DNA of 64,000 nt, from assembly GCF_019399895.1 (NCBI RefSeq), contig NC_091870.1, positions 826,001 to 890,000 on the forward strand, read 5' to 3'. A program made the translations under genes and the position numbers. Below the pieces are notes generated by a model. That model had not been told where the DNA came from, made no database searches, and saw nothing but the letters and a program-made list of their open reading frames with translations. Below are positions 36,401 to 49,300 of the stretch, piece after piece (the first letter of the stretch is position 1; every line of letters starts with the position of its first letter). Origin of the DNA: Cardiocondyla obscurior. Lineage: Eukaryota > Arthropoda > Insecta > Hymenoptera > Formicidae.

Positions 36401-39400
36401 TACTAACCGCGCATCGTGCTCAGTATCGGCATCTCCTTGAACTGCGGCACTACCGCCTGCGGATTCTATTCTTGATTTAAGATCAATTAATTCTTTTTCA
36501 CAGATTTTTTTAGATTCGGTCAGTTGCATGATTTTCGTTCTAGCGCCTTTAAGAACTTGTTTTGCTCTGTCCTCTTTTTCTACACTGTTACGATTCATAG
36601 CCTCGATTTCCTTTCGCAGATTATCGGTCTCACTTTGAGCCGCTGTTAATTGGCGATTTATTTCATCTATCTTCGTTGTAAGTTCGATATTTGTTTGACG
36701 AAGTTCCTGACGGCCTTCCTCTCGCAATTGATCTTCACGTTCTTGAGATATTACGTTAGAAGTTTCCTCATTTCTAGTTTCCTCATTACGATTCTTTTCT
36801 TCCTCGACGGTTCGCGCAAGTTCTTCGAATTGCGTTTTATACTTTTTAGCTATTTTACGAATCTGAATCTCCTTATTTCTGATATCATTTAAAGCGGTTT
36901 CTTTATCGCTCAGTTCTTTTTTAAGAGAATTTATATCTTTGTCTTTCGAAGAAGAATTAGTCAGTGCTTCATTGAGTTCCTGACCTAATTTGCGAACTTC
37001 TTCCGATGCTCGCGATACGTGTTCATCTTGAGTCTGTATCTGTTTTTGCATTTGTGTCAGTTGTTCTTCAAGTTTTGTCTTGTCTGTTTTTAGTTGATTA
37101 AATTCATCCTTTTTCTTTGCATAAATTTCTCTTTCTGACGTTAATAGCTTGCTCAGATTTTCTCTTTCAGTTTGAAGTCGTCGCCAATCTTCAGGACTAG
37201 CTTTATTCGCTCTCTCCAATAAGGTATTCGCTCTTTGTCTCCATCTAGTTGCTTCGCCTTTCAAGCTCGTGTTTTCTTCCATCAAAGATTCTGTTTTAGC
37301 CGTCAAATCTCTAGATAAATCTCGAAGAGGTACCACTTCTTCCGATAAAGCATTTACTTTAGCTGTCAGTTCATTAACTTTTGCGCTAAGATTATCTCTT
37401 TCTTCTCTAAGAATTCGATTAGAATCTGTAATAGCATTTAAAGTCTCTACTTTGCGTAATAATTCTGCATGCTTGGAGGTGGTCATTACATCAATTTCAG
37501 ATTTTTCTCGTTCAGAATTCAGCAAATTTTCGGTTTCTTTCAACCGCTTCTCTATCATTTCAGCCTGTGATTTTAATCTAAGATTTTCAGCTCTAAGAAC
37601 ATCGGATTTTGCTAACGCCAGATCTTTTTCTCTTCTTAAATATTTCATAACTCTCAATAATTGTTCGACTGAATTAGAATCTTCTTCTAAAGAACTAAAA
37701 CTCTTGTTCAGAGCTTCTAAGCTGGTATCGGGGCTGTCTCTTCCGCTTATTTTGGTTTGCTGACTTTGCATGACGGATACTCGGTCACCCAATTCCTGAA
37801 GTTGATTATGCAAAAGCGCATTCTGTGTATCGAGATCTATAATTCTTTTTTGAGCCTCTTCAAGCTCATTCGCGAGCCTCTGTTCTCTTTGTACTGAAGC
37901 TGATTTTTCTACTTCCAAAGCTTCTGTCACCGCGTTTCGCTGTTGAGCCAGACTGTCCAACTTATATTGAACTTCCTGAGCTTCTTCTTTTAACTTTGCC
38001 AGAATCTATAAAAACATATATATATGTAATATATAAAGAAATATTTAAAAAAAAATTATAAATAAAATTAATGTGCTCTATAATTGCTATACTAACCTGC
38101 AAATCGGACGAATGCTGCATCATTTCTCTTGCATATTTGTCTTCTGCTTCTTTGGCCGCAATAGAAATAGATTTTAAATCATTTTTCAGCAACTCTACAT
38201 CACCCTTTAATTCATCCAACTCTTCAACTTTTCTTTCAGCCTCAGCCAATTTTTCTCGCAATTCTGAATCTGTTTCAAGTCTGCCATTTGACACCTTTGT
38301 TAAATCATCACTTAGTTCTTTTACTTTTTTTTGCAATGAAATAACTTCTGTACGCGACTCCTTCAGAGAATTCTCAAATTCTTCTTTACATTTGTTATAT
38401 TCATTTGTCAACTCTCTCAATTGTGTTTCAGCACTCTCAGCAATATCACAATATTGTTGACTTTGTTGTCTGGCTGCTTTTAATTGTTCAGATAATGATT
38501 TTACTTCAACCTGAGAGTTATTTAATTGAATCTCTAATTCTTTCACTCTCTTTATAAGACTCTCGTCACCTGTCAAGGGCTTAGTGATCGAATGAGAAGC
38601 TACTTGCTTCAATTTATTATTTAACTCATCAATTTTTTGATTACTTTGAATCTCAATTTCTCTCACTTGAGCGAGTTCCGTTCTCAATCTTTCACTCAAC
38701 TCACGTTCTTCTTTTAATCTATCTTGAGCGGTTGTAAATTGTCTCTCCAAATGTGCTGCCAATTCCCTAAAGCGATCTTGTTCTTCCTGAAGACGACGCC
38801 GAAGGGCGGCACATTCTCTGTTGGCATCATCAAGTCTATGCTCGGCCCTAAGTTGCCCCTCAGCCTGGACTCGTTCCAAACTAGCTTTAATAGATTCCAT
38901 ATCTGCTTTAAGTAGTACTTGAGTCTGCCTTTCCCTTTGATAAACCTCTCGTTCTTTCAAAAGACGTCCTTCGGAATCTCGTAAAAGTTGACGTTCCTGA
39001 CGAAGATTTTCTAATTGAACTTCCGCTCGAGATAAGCGAGTTTGAGCGGAAAGTGTTTCGTCTTTTAAAATCATAATACTCTGCTCGTGTTTGCTAATTG
39101 TAATATTATAATTACTGCATTTTTCTTCAAGTGCTTTAATCTGAGTCTTATAAGAAGCGACATTGCCCTGCAAAAGTGTGAACCTTTCATTTGCCGAATC
39201 CAATTGTGCTCTGAGTCTACAACATCTTGTTGAATTTGCTTCTGCTTCTTTTCTGAGTCTATCAACTTCCTCACTTAGCATTTTTTCATGTGCAGTTCGT
39301 TCTTTTCGATATATTTCGTACTCATCTGAAACATGTTTAAATTTATCCTCGGTTTCTTTTAGCTTTCTAAACAATTTATCTTTTTCTTCATCGCCTTTTG

Positions 39401-42187
39401 TTGTCTTTGATTTCTCTTCTGATTCACCCTCTTCGAGATCTTTTTCGCCGTTTTCCTTCTTTTTCTCATTGGAATCCTTTACCTGTTGATACATATTTTT
39501 ATACATGTCTCTCTGCTTCAAGAGACCATCCAACATCTTTGACTGTCTATCTTGCGCAGCCTGCATCTCTGTTAATTGTTCCATATAACGATCTAATTTT
39601 TCCTTCATCTCGCCTGAATTAATTTCATCGGTAGCCCGTTCGATTTCTTCTTGCTTAGATGATAACGCGCGAACAACTGCTAATAATTTTTGATTGTTTT
39701 CCTGTAATTCCTCAATATCTCTAAAAGTTACCAATTTTTTGCTAATTATTTGCGAAGACAAAATGTCATCTGTTTCAACGGAAGAAAGATCTCTAGTTTC
39801 TACGCGAGTGTTAGTACGGCTTTCTTGAACTTCTTTAAGCAGATAACATACCTATAACAATATTTAAAAAATGTAACAACCATCAAGCATAATTAATTAC
39901 GAATTATTTAATTGCATTACTCTTAGATTATAATTTTGTATGATATAAAGAAACAAAAAAAAAATAATAATAACTCACTTGTCGAGCCAAGTCGGCCAAT
40001 TCAGTTTTTAATCTTTGATTTTCCGTAGCATGATGCTTGGCAAGACGATTAGCCTCATCGGAATTTTCATGAAGACGTTGATTTTCTGCAAGAAGTTCGT
40101 CCAACCTGTCTGTCAGCGTTGCGATATTTGTCATAGCTGCTTCATAATCTTGACGTTGTTGTTGCAGTAACGGTGCTTTTTGCTCATATTCACGAACAAT
40201 TACGTTTATCTGAGATTTTAGTTGTTCATTTTCTTCCCGTTCCAAATTTAATTCATTAGTAGTTTCAACTAATTGAGTATAAATCTGTGTTAGACTCAAG
40301 CCTTTTCGTAGCACTCGACTGGTTATAGCCGCTGTAGGTGCCAATTGTTCCACAGCTTGACTCAATTTCTCTGCAAATTTTGAAAATATAATTACACTTA
40401 AAGCTGTAAAAAAATTAATAAGCATAAAATACATTACACAGTTTAAGAGTCAAATACATCGTGTTTCTACATATTTAACGCAACAAATAAAATATTGCCC
40501 ACCTTGCTGAATATTTTTCAGTAACTCATTAGCATGTTCGAGTTCTTTTGTCAATTCTTGAATATTCTGTTCTTTTTCATCAATGTCCTGTTTGTGCTGA
40601 AGTAATAACTGATTGTATTTTGTCTCTAAGGTTCCATACTCTTCTGCCGTACTATCTACTAATTTTTGTAGCTCGCTTGCTGCATTAGAAATGGCGTCAG
40701 CCTTGGCATTGGCATCATCTTTCATTGACTCATACAAGCTAGCTAGATTTTTTTGAGCATTGATTTCTTTTTGATAGGAATCATTTATAGCAATTTCATG
40801 AGCGCGCTGCTGTTCCACTTTTTGAACCAATTCATCGCATTGTTTTTGAAGAGAAGAAACCGATTCTCGCAATTGAGAATTGGCCTCATTAGTTATTCGA
40901 AGCTCTTCTTCGCGTTGAGATAATTTCGTGTCAATTAAGAGAGCTCTGGCAGATGCTTCAGATCTTGCCGTTTGAAGTTCAGAGGTTCTCTTAGCCAGTT
41001 CTTCTTCAAGACTTGCCATCTGTTGCGAGAGAAGATTTCGTTCTTGCTCCAAACGTTTCTCTCTGTGCAAACATAAAAATTTTTTATTAAAATAAAACAA
41101 AAAAATATGTACAGTATATAATATAGTATAATTTTATTTATGATATCGAAAATTAATAAAATTTTAAGAATTTTAAATAATATTATATTTGAATTTAATA
41201 TTATAATAAAATATTATTTGAGTGTATATATTTTTAAAAACAAATGTCTTTTTTAACTTACTTGAAATCTAAGGTCATTTCGCGACTGCGAATTTCCTCT
41301 GTCTCAACCAGGGTTTGGCATTTAGCTGCAATGGCAGTTTGAAGCTGAGAGCTTAAAGAAGTTAATTCAGTGCGCATTCTTTCAATTTCAGTATCTCTCC
41401 TTTCAACTTGCAATTGCAGTGCATTTGATTCATCTGTAACCACATCTCTATGTCTACGTAATTCACCATTTTCTTTTTCCAATCTATAATCCAAATCAAA
41501 TAAAATACAAGATATTATTAAATATTAATAACACTGTTTATAAAAGTATTGCTTCTTTTAATATATAAATATTATAATAAGCATTATAAATTGTAAGTAG
41601 CCTTACCTTTTGACAGACTCTTGCAATCTATGCACTTCAATTTTTACTTCTTCAAGATTGCTGCATACTTCTATGTTGCTTTTTTCTGCTAGCTCTAACT
41701 TGCTTTTACATTCATCAAGATCCAGCTTGTGTTCTGCAAGCTCCTTCTGTGATTTTTCTAAATTTTGCTCTATAAATTAATATATAAGTCAATATATAAT
41801 ATGAAATTTTATCATTGCTGACAATTGTTTTTTATACTTGGCACTATAGAGTATAATAGAGATAAAGGATAAGCTCATATCTCAAATATTATTGGAAAAT
41901 ATCTTACATTCGAGAAAAGAAATGAAAGCAAGCTAATGTTTTGTAATAACGTGTGCAAAAAAATATTCTTTTTTGTATTCAAAGATACAATGTTCGCCAA
42001 ATGCGTTTACCTTACCTAAACATTTTCGGTTGGCCTCGAAAACCGCCTTGGCGGTTATGAACTCCTCGAACTTGGCGTTGAAATGTGCGTTGATTTTCCT
42101 CGTTAATTCCTTCGGAATTTGCGTTAATTCTTCATCGCTCGCGATCTCGCGAAGAACGTTGGGCTCGTTCTCCTCGATCACGTCCAT
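33424..42187 (-). CDS. Mtor: Megator / TPR, nuclear pore basket coiled-coil protein
   Basis: TPR forms the filaments of the nuclear basket. It takes part in mRNA export, chromatin organisation and the spindle checkpoint. Exons: 42016-42187, 41607-41769, 41262-41483, 40503-41062, 39979-40370, 38097-39851, 35567-38005, 34881-35282, 34435-34797, 34180-34354, 33764-34081, 33424-33536. All phases match and total 2357 aa, near the 2346-2363 of fly and human proteins. Residues 1 to about 1650 are almost continuous heptad coiled coil rich in Glu, Gln, Lys and Leu. The C-terminal third is unstructured. It carries two polyglutamine-rich runs (about 35806-35900), a very acidic EEEEE region (exon 8) and a final RG/R-rich tail ending KYPYPRYS. 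The start MDVIEENEPN is the first Met of the exon beside the divergent promoter. Identity rests on size, coiled-coil architecture and the acidic tail. Confidence 0.92.
35283..35566 (-). repeat. Self-complementary AT repeat filling an Mtor intron
   Basis: The 284-nt intron is almost wholly A and T apart from its ends. It repeats the palindrome TTATTTTAAAATAA and the linker TTAATAAAATATT several times. In RNA these copies can pair with each other along most of the intron. Confidence 0.8.
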
Positions 42188-43053
42188 GTCGCTAAAATTT
42201 CCAACGGCGAATTACCACCGGCGTGCTCAGATATCAAAAGCGAGGTGTCTAGTGTTCCTAAACGGACGCCGCATTTGCGTCTCGGCTAACTCACGCGCTT
42301 CCGCAACCGACACGAACGTTTTACCTGGTTTTACCGCTTCCAGTTCCAACACATCCAACCGCTTCGTCGTCACAGAGCACAAGCTAGCACAAGCTGCACA
42401 ACTCGCACAGGTATCAGCATAAATCACTGCAAGAATAAAAGCCAGCCCTGTAAGCCAGAATAGCCAATAGTTTGGTTAAATAAAAAAAAAAGAAACTTTA
42501 AACGGATCCCCCGTCGCCGAAGTTCCAAGAGAATAATCAACTGCGGCTAATTAATTCTTTACTTGATTAATTGAAAAGTAGTAAAATTTTCCTATTATTA
42601 TTTTTAAGTCAATCAACAGGCTCTAAAGAACCGTAAAAAATCAGCCCATCGCGTTTGACGATTCTCATTAAATTTCGATGTGAATTTGACTTTAAGCGGC
42701 GTCGATTACGCTTGCGCGGGCCGTCGGGTCGATGCGTGTGCGCGAAGCGGAAGCGCGTCTCGCTTCTCCTCCCAGTTCGCCGTTTCCGTCCCGTCTGGAG
42801 CTCCGTCGGCCATAGCTCCCAGTTCGCCGGTTCCTGTGGATTGAGTTCGTCGCTGCCGTGCCGAGCCGAGCCTTCGTGGTGCTTTGCTTGCCCGCGAGTT
42901 TCGTCGCACACGCGACAGCAGGCCGGATCGCACGAAGCGTAGGACCCTCGACATCCACCGATCACCTGGACCAGTTGGCGAATCGACAACGCCGTACAGC
43001 CCCGCGGCCCGCAGCCCATTTTCACCTGCCAAAACTGAGAACGAAACGTTAAA
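42188..43053. promoter_or_regulatory. Divergent GC-rich promoter of Mtor (-) and Rm62 (+)
   Basis: The 866 bp between the two start codons are GC- and CpG-richer than the flanks, most strongly at 42700-43030. No TATA box is evident. The overlapping frames on both strands in the CpG-rich part (for example 42655-42942 plus and 42609-43085 minus) are not protein-like. They reflect the scarcity of stop codons in GC-rich DNA. Confidence 0.65.
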
Positions 43054-46000
43054 ATGTACACGAGCGGGTATTCGCAAAACCACAAGTACGTCCTTCGACG
43101 TTCTTTAGCATTCTAGATCTAAATTCCGTCCCTCGTTCAGCACAGCCTGATCGGGTATCGACGCATATTTTATCTTGCTGCCTCAACGGCCGCCATTTTA
43201 TGTCGCAAGCTAACAGTTTCTCGCTCCATTTTCCGTAAACGTATCCGTCGGATTTAAGAGTTCTGTGCCCGACGGATCCTACTTGACAAATATCGATGAC
43301 AAGTATATATGAAGCAGATTATTTCGGAAAAAATTTTTTTGTAGGATGACTTAATCGGATCGTCGAAAGTGATCGGAATAGAGCCAGTTCTTTTGAACAT
43401 TTTTATTGCCAATGAAAGGAAATTATAAACAATTTCGCATCTCAATTTTGTAGAAATAAAACGAGTAATAAAAAAGAAAAATTAAAATAGATGTAGTCAG
43501 AATTCAGGTTTATATTTAAGATTTTTATAAAATTGACTTTGAATGTATTATAATAATTATAATAAGTCTGCTGCTTTGCAAATGCTAATTTGTAGTGAAT
43601 GCATTGAGAGAAGGCTCTTGTAACATTGGCTTTTTTTTCTAGCTTTCTGTCCAGATATTTAAGTTATTACCTCTAAGGCTTTATCCCCCTCTTACTTTTT
43701 ATGGACAAAGAATGTTCATAATGGTCTGTGTCAGACCCTTTTCTCTTGTTAGGGACTTTTCCCAAAAAAAGAAAAAAAAATCGTGTCTTTTTAACTAGTT
43801 TTTATATATGAGCCTTTATTTTTATTTTATTTTAAAATTAAAAAATTATTTTATATATGGACTATAAATTTTTAATCTGCTCAAAGTAGCTGTTAATCCC
43901 TTTAAGTTGATAAAGCTAAATTAAATTGATTTACTTGATGTTAATTGATTAAATATATAAAACGATATTTGTATGAAAATTTATTAAAAATTTATTAATC
44001 GAAAAAAAAAAAAAAACTTTTTATGTGGTGTTTTTAAAAGTAATATTTTAATTAGTTACAGACTTAAAGGAAATCGAGAGCATAACAATCGCAATGGAGG
44101 AGGGAGTGTTGGCGGAACTTATTGGAATAGTCAACAACAGACTCAAAAAGATTATGGCGCAAAGAAGCAGAATCACAAGAAAACTCCCGGCAATTTACTG
44201 AAGAAGCCTAATTGGACCTCAGAAAAGTTGCCTTCAATAATGAAGAACTTGTACATTCCTCACAAAAATATTTTGGATAGAACGCCTGATGAGATTAACA
44301 AATATCACTCAGGCAAGGAAATCACCGTCACCGGCAATAATACGCCTTCTCCCATTCAAACCTTTGAAGAGAGTAACTTTCCTGACTACGTGATGGAAGA
44401 AATCAGGAAGCAAGGCTTCGCCGAGCCCACTGCAATTCAAGCTCAGGGTTGGCCAATTGCACTCAGTGGACGAGATTTAGTCGGAATTGCTCAAACTGGT
44501 TCCGGCAAAACATTGGCAGTAAGTGTATAGTATTTTAATATTTTAATATTTTATGTTAAATTATATAGAAAATATTCCATGAATGTTATTTTTTATTATA
44601 GATATAAAAAAACTTTAAAATATAAATTCTCCTTATTCGTATCAATATTTTTATCGTTCTTTTTTTTAAATCTATTTTAGTACATTCTTCCGGCGACGGT
44701 GCACATCAACCATCAACCTCGTCTCAGTCGTGGCGACGGACCAATTGTTCTGATTCTCGCTCCTACACGCGAATTAGCTCAACAAATCCAAACGGTTGCA
44801 CGCGATTTCGGCTCGTCTTCATGCATCCGCAACACCTGCATTTTTGGTGGCTCGCCAAAAGGACCTCAAGCTCGCGATCTTGAACGTGGAGTAGAAATTT
44901 GTATCGCCACTCCCGGTAGATTGATTGATTTTCTTGAGAAAGGTACTACGAATCTGCGCAGATGTACATATCTTGTTTTGGACGAGGCTGATCGAATGTT
45001 AGATATGGGTTTTGAGCCACAGATACGCAAAATTATCGAACAAATTCGTCCCGATCGGCAAGTACTCATGTGGTCCGCCACTTGGCCTAAAGAAGTGCAA
45101 GCTCTCGCCGAAGATTTCCTCACTGATTATATTCAAATCAATATTGGCTCTCTAACCTTAGCAGCCAATCATAATATTCGACAGATTGTCGAGATCTGCC
45201 AAGAACACGAAAAGGAAACAAAACTGTCGCAATTACTGCGCGAGATAGGCACCGAACGTGGCAGCAAGATGATTATTTTTGTGGAGACGAAAAAGAAAGT
45301 TGATGACATCACGAAGACAATCAAACGCGAGGGCTGGTCCGCGATCTCGATTCACGGCGACAAGTCGCAGCCGGAGCGCGATTACGTACTGTCAGAATTT
45401 CGTAACGGGAAGACTATGATTTTAGTCGCAACAGACGTAGCCGCGCGTGGCTTGGATGTCGAGGACGTAAAGTACGTCATCAATTTCGATTATCCCAACA
45501 GCTCCGAGGACTACATCCACAGGATCGGCAGAACCGGTCGCTGCCAAAGCGCAGGAACTGCTTACGCTTACTTTACACCGAACAATGCGAGGCAGGCAAA
45601 AGAATTGATCGCAGTATTAGAAGAAGCTGGTCAAGCTATAAATCCACAATTGGCAGACATGGCAAATTCTGTCAGAAACCAATATGGCAAGGGACGGCAA
45701 CGGTGGAATCACGTACGGAGCAATAAGGATAACAATTCTCATGGAAGTCCTAGAAGCAACATCAGCCCAACGATAAATAACTGGCAGCATATGCTGCAAA
45801 CGAATCAACAGCACGGACATCACAATCAAATGATTCAAGAAAAAAGTGTGGCACGTCATCCTCGTAACAACGGCTATCAAGCTAATCGGCAAAATAATTA
45901 TCAACCGCAACATTCCTATCAACAACAGCATCAGCAGCGACAATCCCTCACTAGCTATCAGAACAACTACCAGGCAACTAATAATACATGTCAACCCGTG

Positions 46001-46321
46001 CATCAGACTACCAGCGCGCCGAGATATCAAAATAGAACTGGAGGATATCAGCAGCAGGGTAATCGTTACCAAAATCGACAAAACGGTTTCAACGGCAATC
46101 AGAACGGACCGAATGTTTACTCGATGCCGCCACCCTTCATGATGCCGTCCGGTGGACACGCGGACTCCGGAATTCAGAATCTCGTGAACAATAAGTTCTT
46201 CCAGACCAATCGACCGCCACCCAACGCTGGAGCTTGTGCCTATCAGTCGATGGGCTATGGCCAGTTTCAAGCAGTACCGCCGTACGGATACCCGTACCCG
46301 CCCACACCCGTACAGCAGTGA
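43054..46321 (+). CDS. Rm62: DEAD-box RNA helicase, p68/DDX5-DDX17 family (Rm62-like)
   Basis: An ATP-dependent RNA helicase acting in splicing, transcription and small-RNA processing in the nucleus. Exons 43054-43085, 44062-44518 and 44681-46321 give 709 aa. All helicase motifs are present: upstream Phe and Q motif (PTAIQAQ), AQTGSGKT, PTRELAQQ, GG, TPGR, DEAD, SAT, IIFVETKK, VATDVAARGLD and HRIGRTGR. The family N-terminal extension (residues about 60-130) precedes them, including PNWTSEKLP. The C-terminal ~190 residues are low-complexity and rich in Gln, Asn, Tyr and Gly. The tiny first coding exon (MYTSGYSQNHN) joins in phase 2; the remaining 976-nt intron is AT-rich. The promoter is shared with Mtor. 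The large antisense open frame at 45617-46429 is only a shadow of the repetitive tail. Confidence 0.95.
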
Positions 46322-46355
46322 CGCCTTCAGCGATGCAAAATCGGGGTACGGGCTA

Positions 46356-46361
46356 AATAAA
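46356..46361 (+). terminator. AATAAA poly(A) signal for Rm62
   Basis: AATAAA lies 35 nt after the Rm62 stop codon. Longer 3' UTRs cannot be excluded because the next 12 kb are gene-free. Confidence 0.45.
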
Positions 46362-49300
46362 AAGTAAGTATGTATGTCCCGCTTATCGGGGTTTATTTGG
46401 ATCGTTCTTACATTGAATAGTGGATCCAATTTATTATGATAGGCTGCCGATAACGAATAATTGGCTCATAAAGATTGTGAAGTTTTACTTTGTAATTTTT
46501 TTCTTTTGTAAGTTGAACTCTTGTATTTCAGTTAATTGCAATCTTAAGACTTTGCATTCAGAGTTTTAAAGTTTTTTTAAGAGAAATATTACTTTATTAA
46601 TAGTGTATTAAAAAATTAATTAAAATATCTACTGAAAAGGTAATTTAATAAATTGTTAAAATTTCTTACAATTTTTTTAAAAAAGATTAGATTACAGAAA
46701 TTTGTTTTTTTTGTTTTTCTTTTTTTTTTTAATTGAAAGACACTTTAACGTATCGGTAGTTTATTATATTAATCTTAATGTAATACTTGTTCTTCTTTTT
46801 TTTCATTAATTTTTTTCTGGAATTGTGCCGAGTCGACGTAATATTTATTTCGAAACATTAAATGAAACGAAATCATTATTCAAGAAGTCGTATTTCGGAT
46901 AGAGAAATTTTGATTTCTGTTTAATACTACTGTTTGAGGAATATAAGTTGATGTCTTAGCAATTTGAGTTTAATTAACGATAATCAGATATTAAGACGTA
47001 ACTCTCGTTACTGCCAAAAGGTAAAAGCCAAATTACACAAGAGAAGAATATAATAATTTGCAATTTAAATTATTCAAAGTACAAATAAATACACAAGAAT
47101 ATAAGAATTATTTAATAAAAAAAATATATATTAACTTATAAATATATATATATATATACATACATTAAATTTTTTAATTTATAAACTAAATTATTAAATT
47201 ATTTTATTATATATATCGAATTATTATATTGAAAATAAAGGAATGTTTTTTTAGTGCGGCGTGAAATTTGTACATATTCCTTTTTATCGCACTTTCCTTA
47301 TATATCTTGCCTCTTTATTCGTATTTTTTGCATAATTAGTTAACCTGACGAGTTAAATAAACTCAAATTGTTAAATTAGCTAAAAATGATGAAGGTGGCA
47401 ATTAATCGAGGCACATTCCAGTTTTCAAATTCTTGATGTAGTTTAGCATCCTTAGCAATGAGCATACACGATATAATATCGATCCTAGATGTTAATCATC
47501 GCAGTGATGATTCACGAATCCCTCTACTGATATAATTGAGAATAATAATAATCCTCTTATGCGAGTATTATTGTAGCTATATTATAAATGCTTTTTTCCG
47601 AAATGCACGAAACATATAGAAGGGGGTGGATTAAGACTATATATCAAATGTACTAATTTATAATTTATTTATATGTAGTTCGCGTGATTACACATACGCA
47701 GAAGAAAAACCCAGGAAATAAAACGCGCGATATTGCTCTATAGGAAGGAAATTTGTAAGGCCTTTTGCATAAAAATTAAGCCGTTTTTTATGTGCCCTGG
47801 CATAACGAACGAATTGTCATGCCCTTTGTTTCGGGAATGGGAAATAATAAAAAAAAAAGAGAGAGAAAAGAAGCATAGAAGTAAGACGGAGAGAGAGACA
47901 ATTAAAACAGTCTAAGAAAATCTAATTTATCTATAAAACAATTTTGCAAGAACTAAACCAATCTTGGGCACGCTTTTTCTCTCTCTTTCTTTCTTTCTTA
48001 CTCTCTTTTTTTCTCTCACTTTTTCTCTCTCTCTCTCTCTTCTCTCTGTCTTCTCTCTCTCTCTCTTTTTCTCTCTCTCTCTACCCGATACAATTAATCG
48101 TAGCGTTAAAAATAAGTATCTCGTGCTCCGATGATCTTACAAAAATTCAAATAAATCTTGAGGTCTCTGGATTCTTGAAATTCTAAAGTCAGCGTCTTTC
48201 CAACACTTGCTCTCTAAATCTGAATTAATAAATAATCATTATTTACCAGTGATTCAGATTTAAAAAGTAAAAAATTGTACTTACGAGAACTGCGAGTCCG
48301 CAGAAACTTCGATATTTAATTACTTAAATATCATTACGTTGGACTCTTTACAGACAATATATTCCAACTTGAGCTTCTAAAAATTCTCAAAATGTTGGTT
48401 ACTTTAGAGTCCCTTACACTTCGAAAGATTTCTGTTTCCCTCGAGTATTAATTCGAGCCCATTTAAAAATTCTCATTCTCACGAATTCAGTTCTGCGATG
48501 CATCCGTCATTCTCGCACTTTTAAATAAATTTCAATTCTTCGGGATCGCTCTCCGTGAACTATTAAACTTAACTTCTCGCTGCTGATCCTTTCGAGATCC
48601 ATAATCCAGAGATCTTTAGCGGGTTTTGAACTGCTGGATCCTTGAAGACATGCAGATGATCTTTAGAAGACAACGTAAATTAAGCACGTAGTCATGATGG
48701 CTGTGTACCTCGAGATGCAAAGTTTGATACCTTATTTTTATATATATATCGAAAGTGATTTGTTGTTGAACCAACGAATGATTATATGATACATTGTTGT
48801 TTGATGTTTATGCAATTGGCCACTGAGTGGTCTTGTCTCTGCGCACCGTGCGCGCAGGCTGGCCGCCATCGATACTAATCTGATTTTTCAGTTGTACCTG
48901 CTATTTTAGTTAACAAGCAAATTAGAGTAAATGCGCCGTCGTCAACTATCACTCCGGTGAACAATAACGATTATGCTACTTTTTGCTAATGCTTCAATCG
49001 TTCAACCAGCGGCTGCGCCCTTCCGCCTACGAGCTAATAAACTTTATTCTTATTTCTCGCAGCGTTATTAACTCTAAAAGCTCAGGATATTAAAATTGAT
49101 CCTTAAGAACACGAATTCTGTATTCGATACTCTTGAAGAACCTTGCGCGAAGATTCGTAGACGCTGGTTGAAAGTTGAATCGTCTTACGCATAATAAATT
49201 AAGGATATAACATATTGTTGTATTCCGAAGCAGCCCTTTGTGGTACCGGAGGACGTTTTTTGACAACATGCCCGAATTAATTAATGAACTAACGATTGGC

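Noticed and set aside
42609..43085. Long overlapping frames on both strands between Mtor and Rm62
   Set aside because: Arg/Thr/Pro-rich translations in CpG-rich promoter DNA where stop codons are rare; no family match.
45617..46429. 270-codon open frame antisense to the Rm62 tail
   Set aside because: It mirrors the Q/N-rich coding repeats, is leucine/isoleucine-rich in a way expected of antisense CAA/CAG, and has no splice or promoter context.
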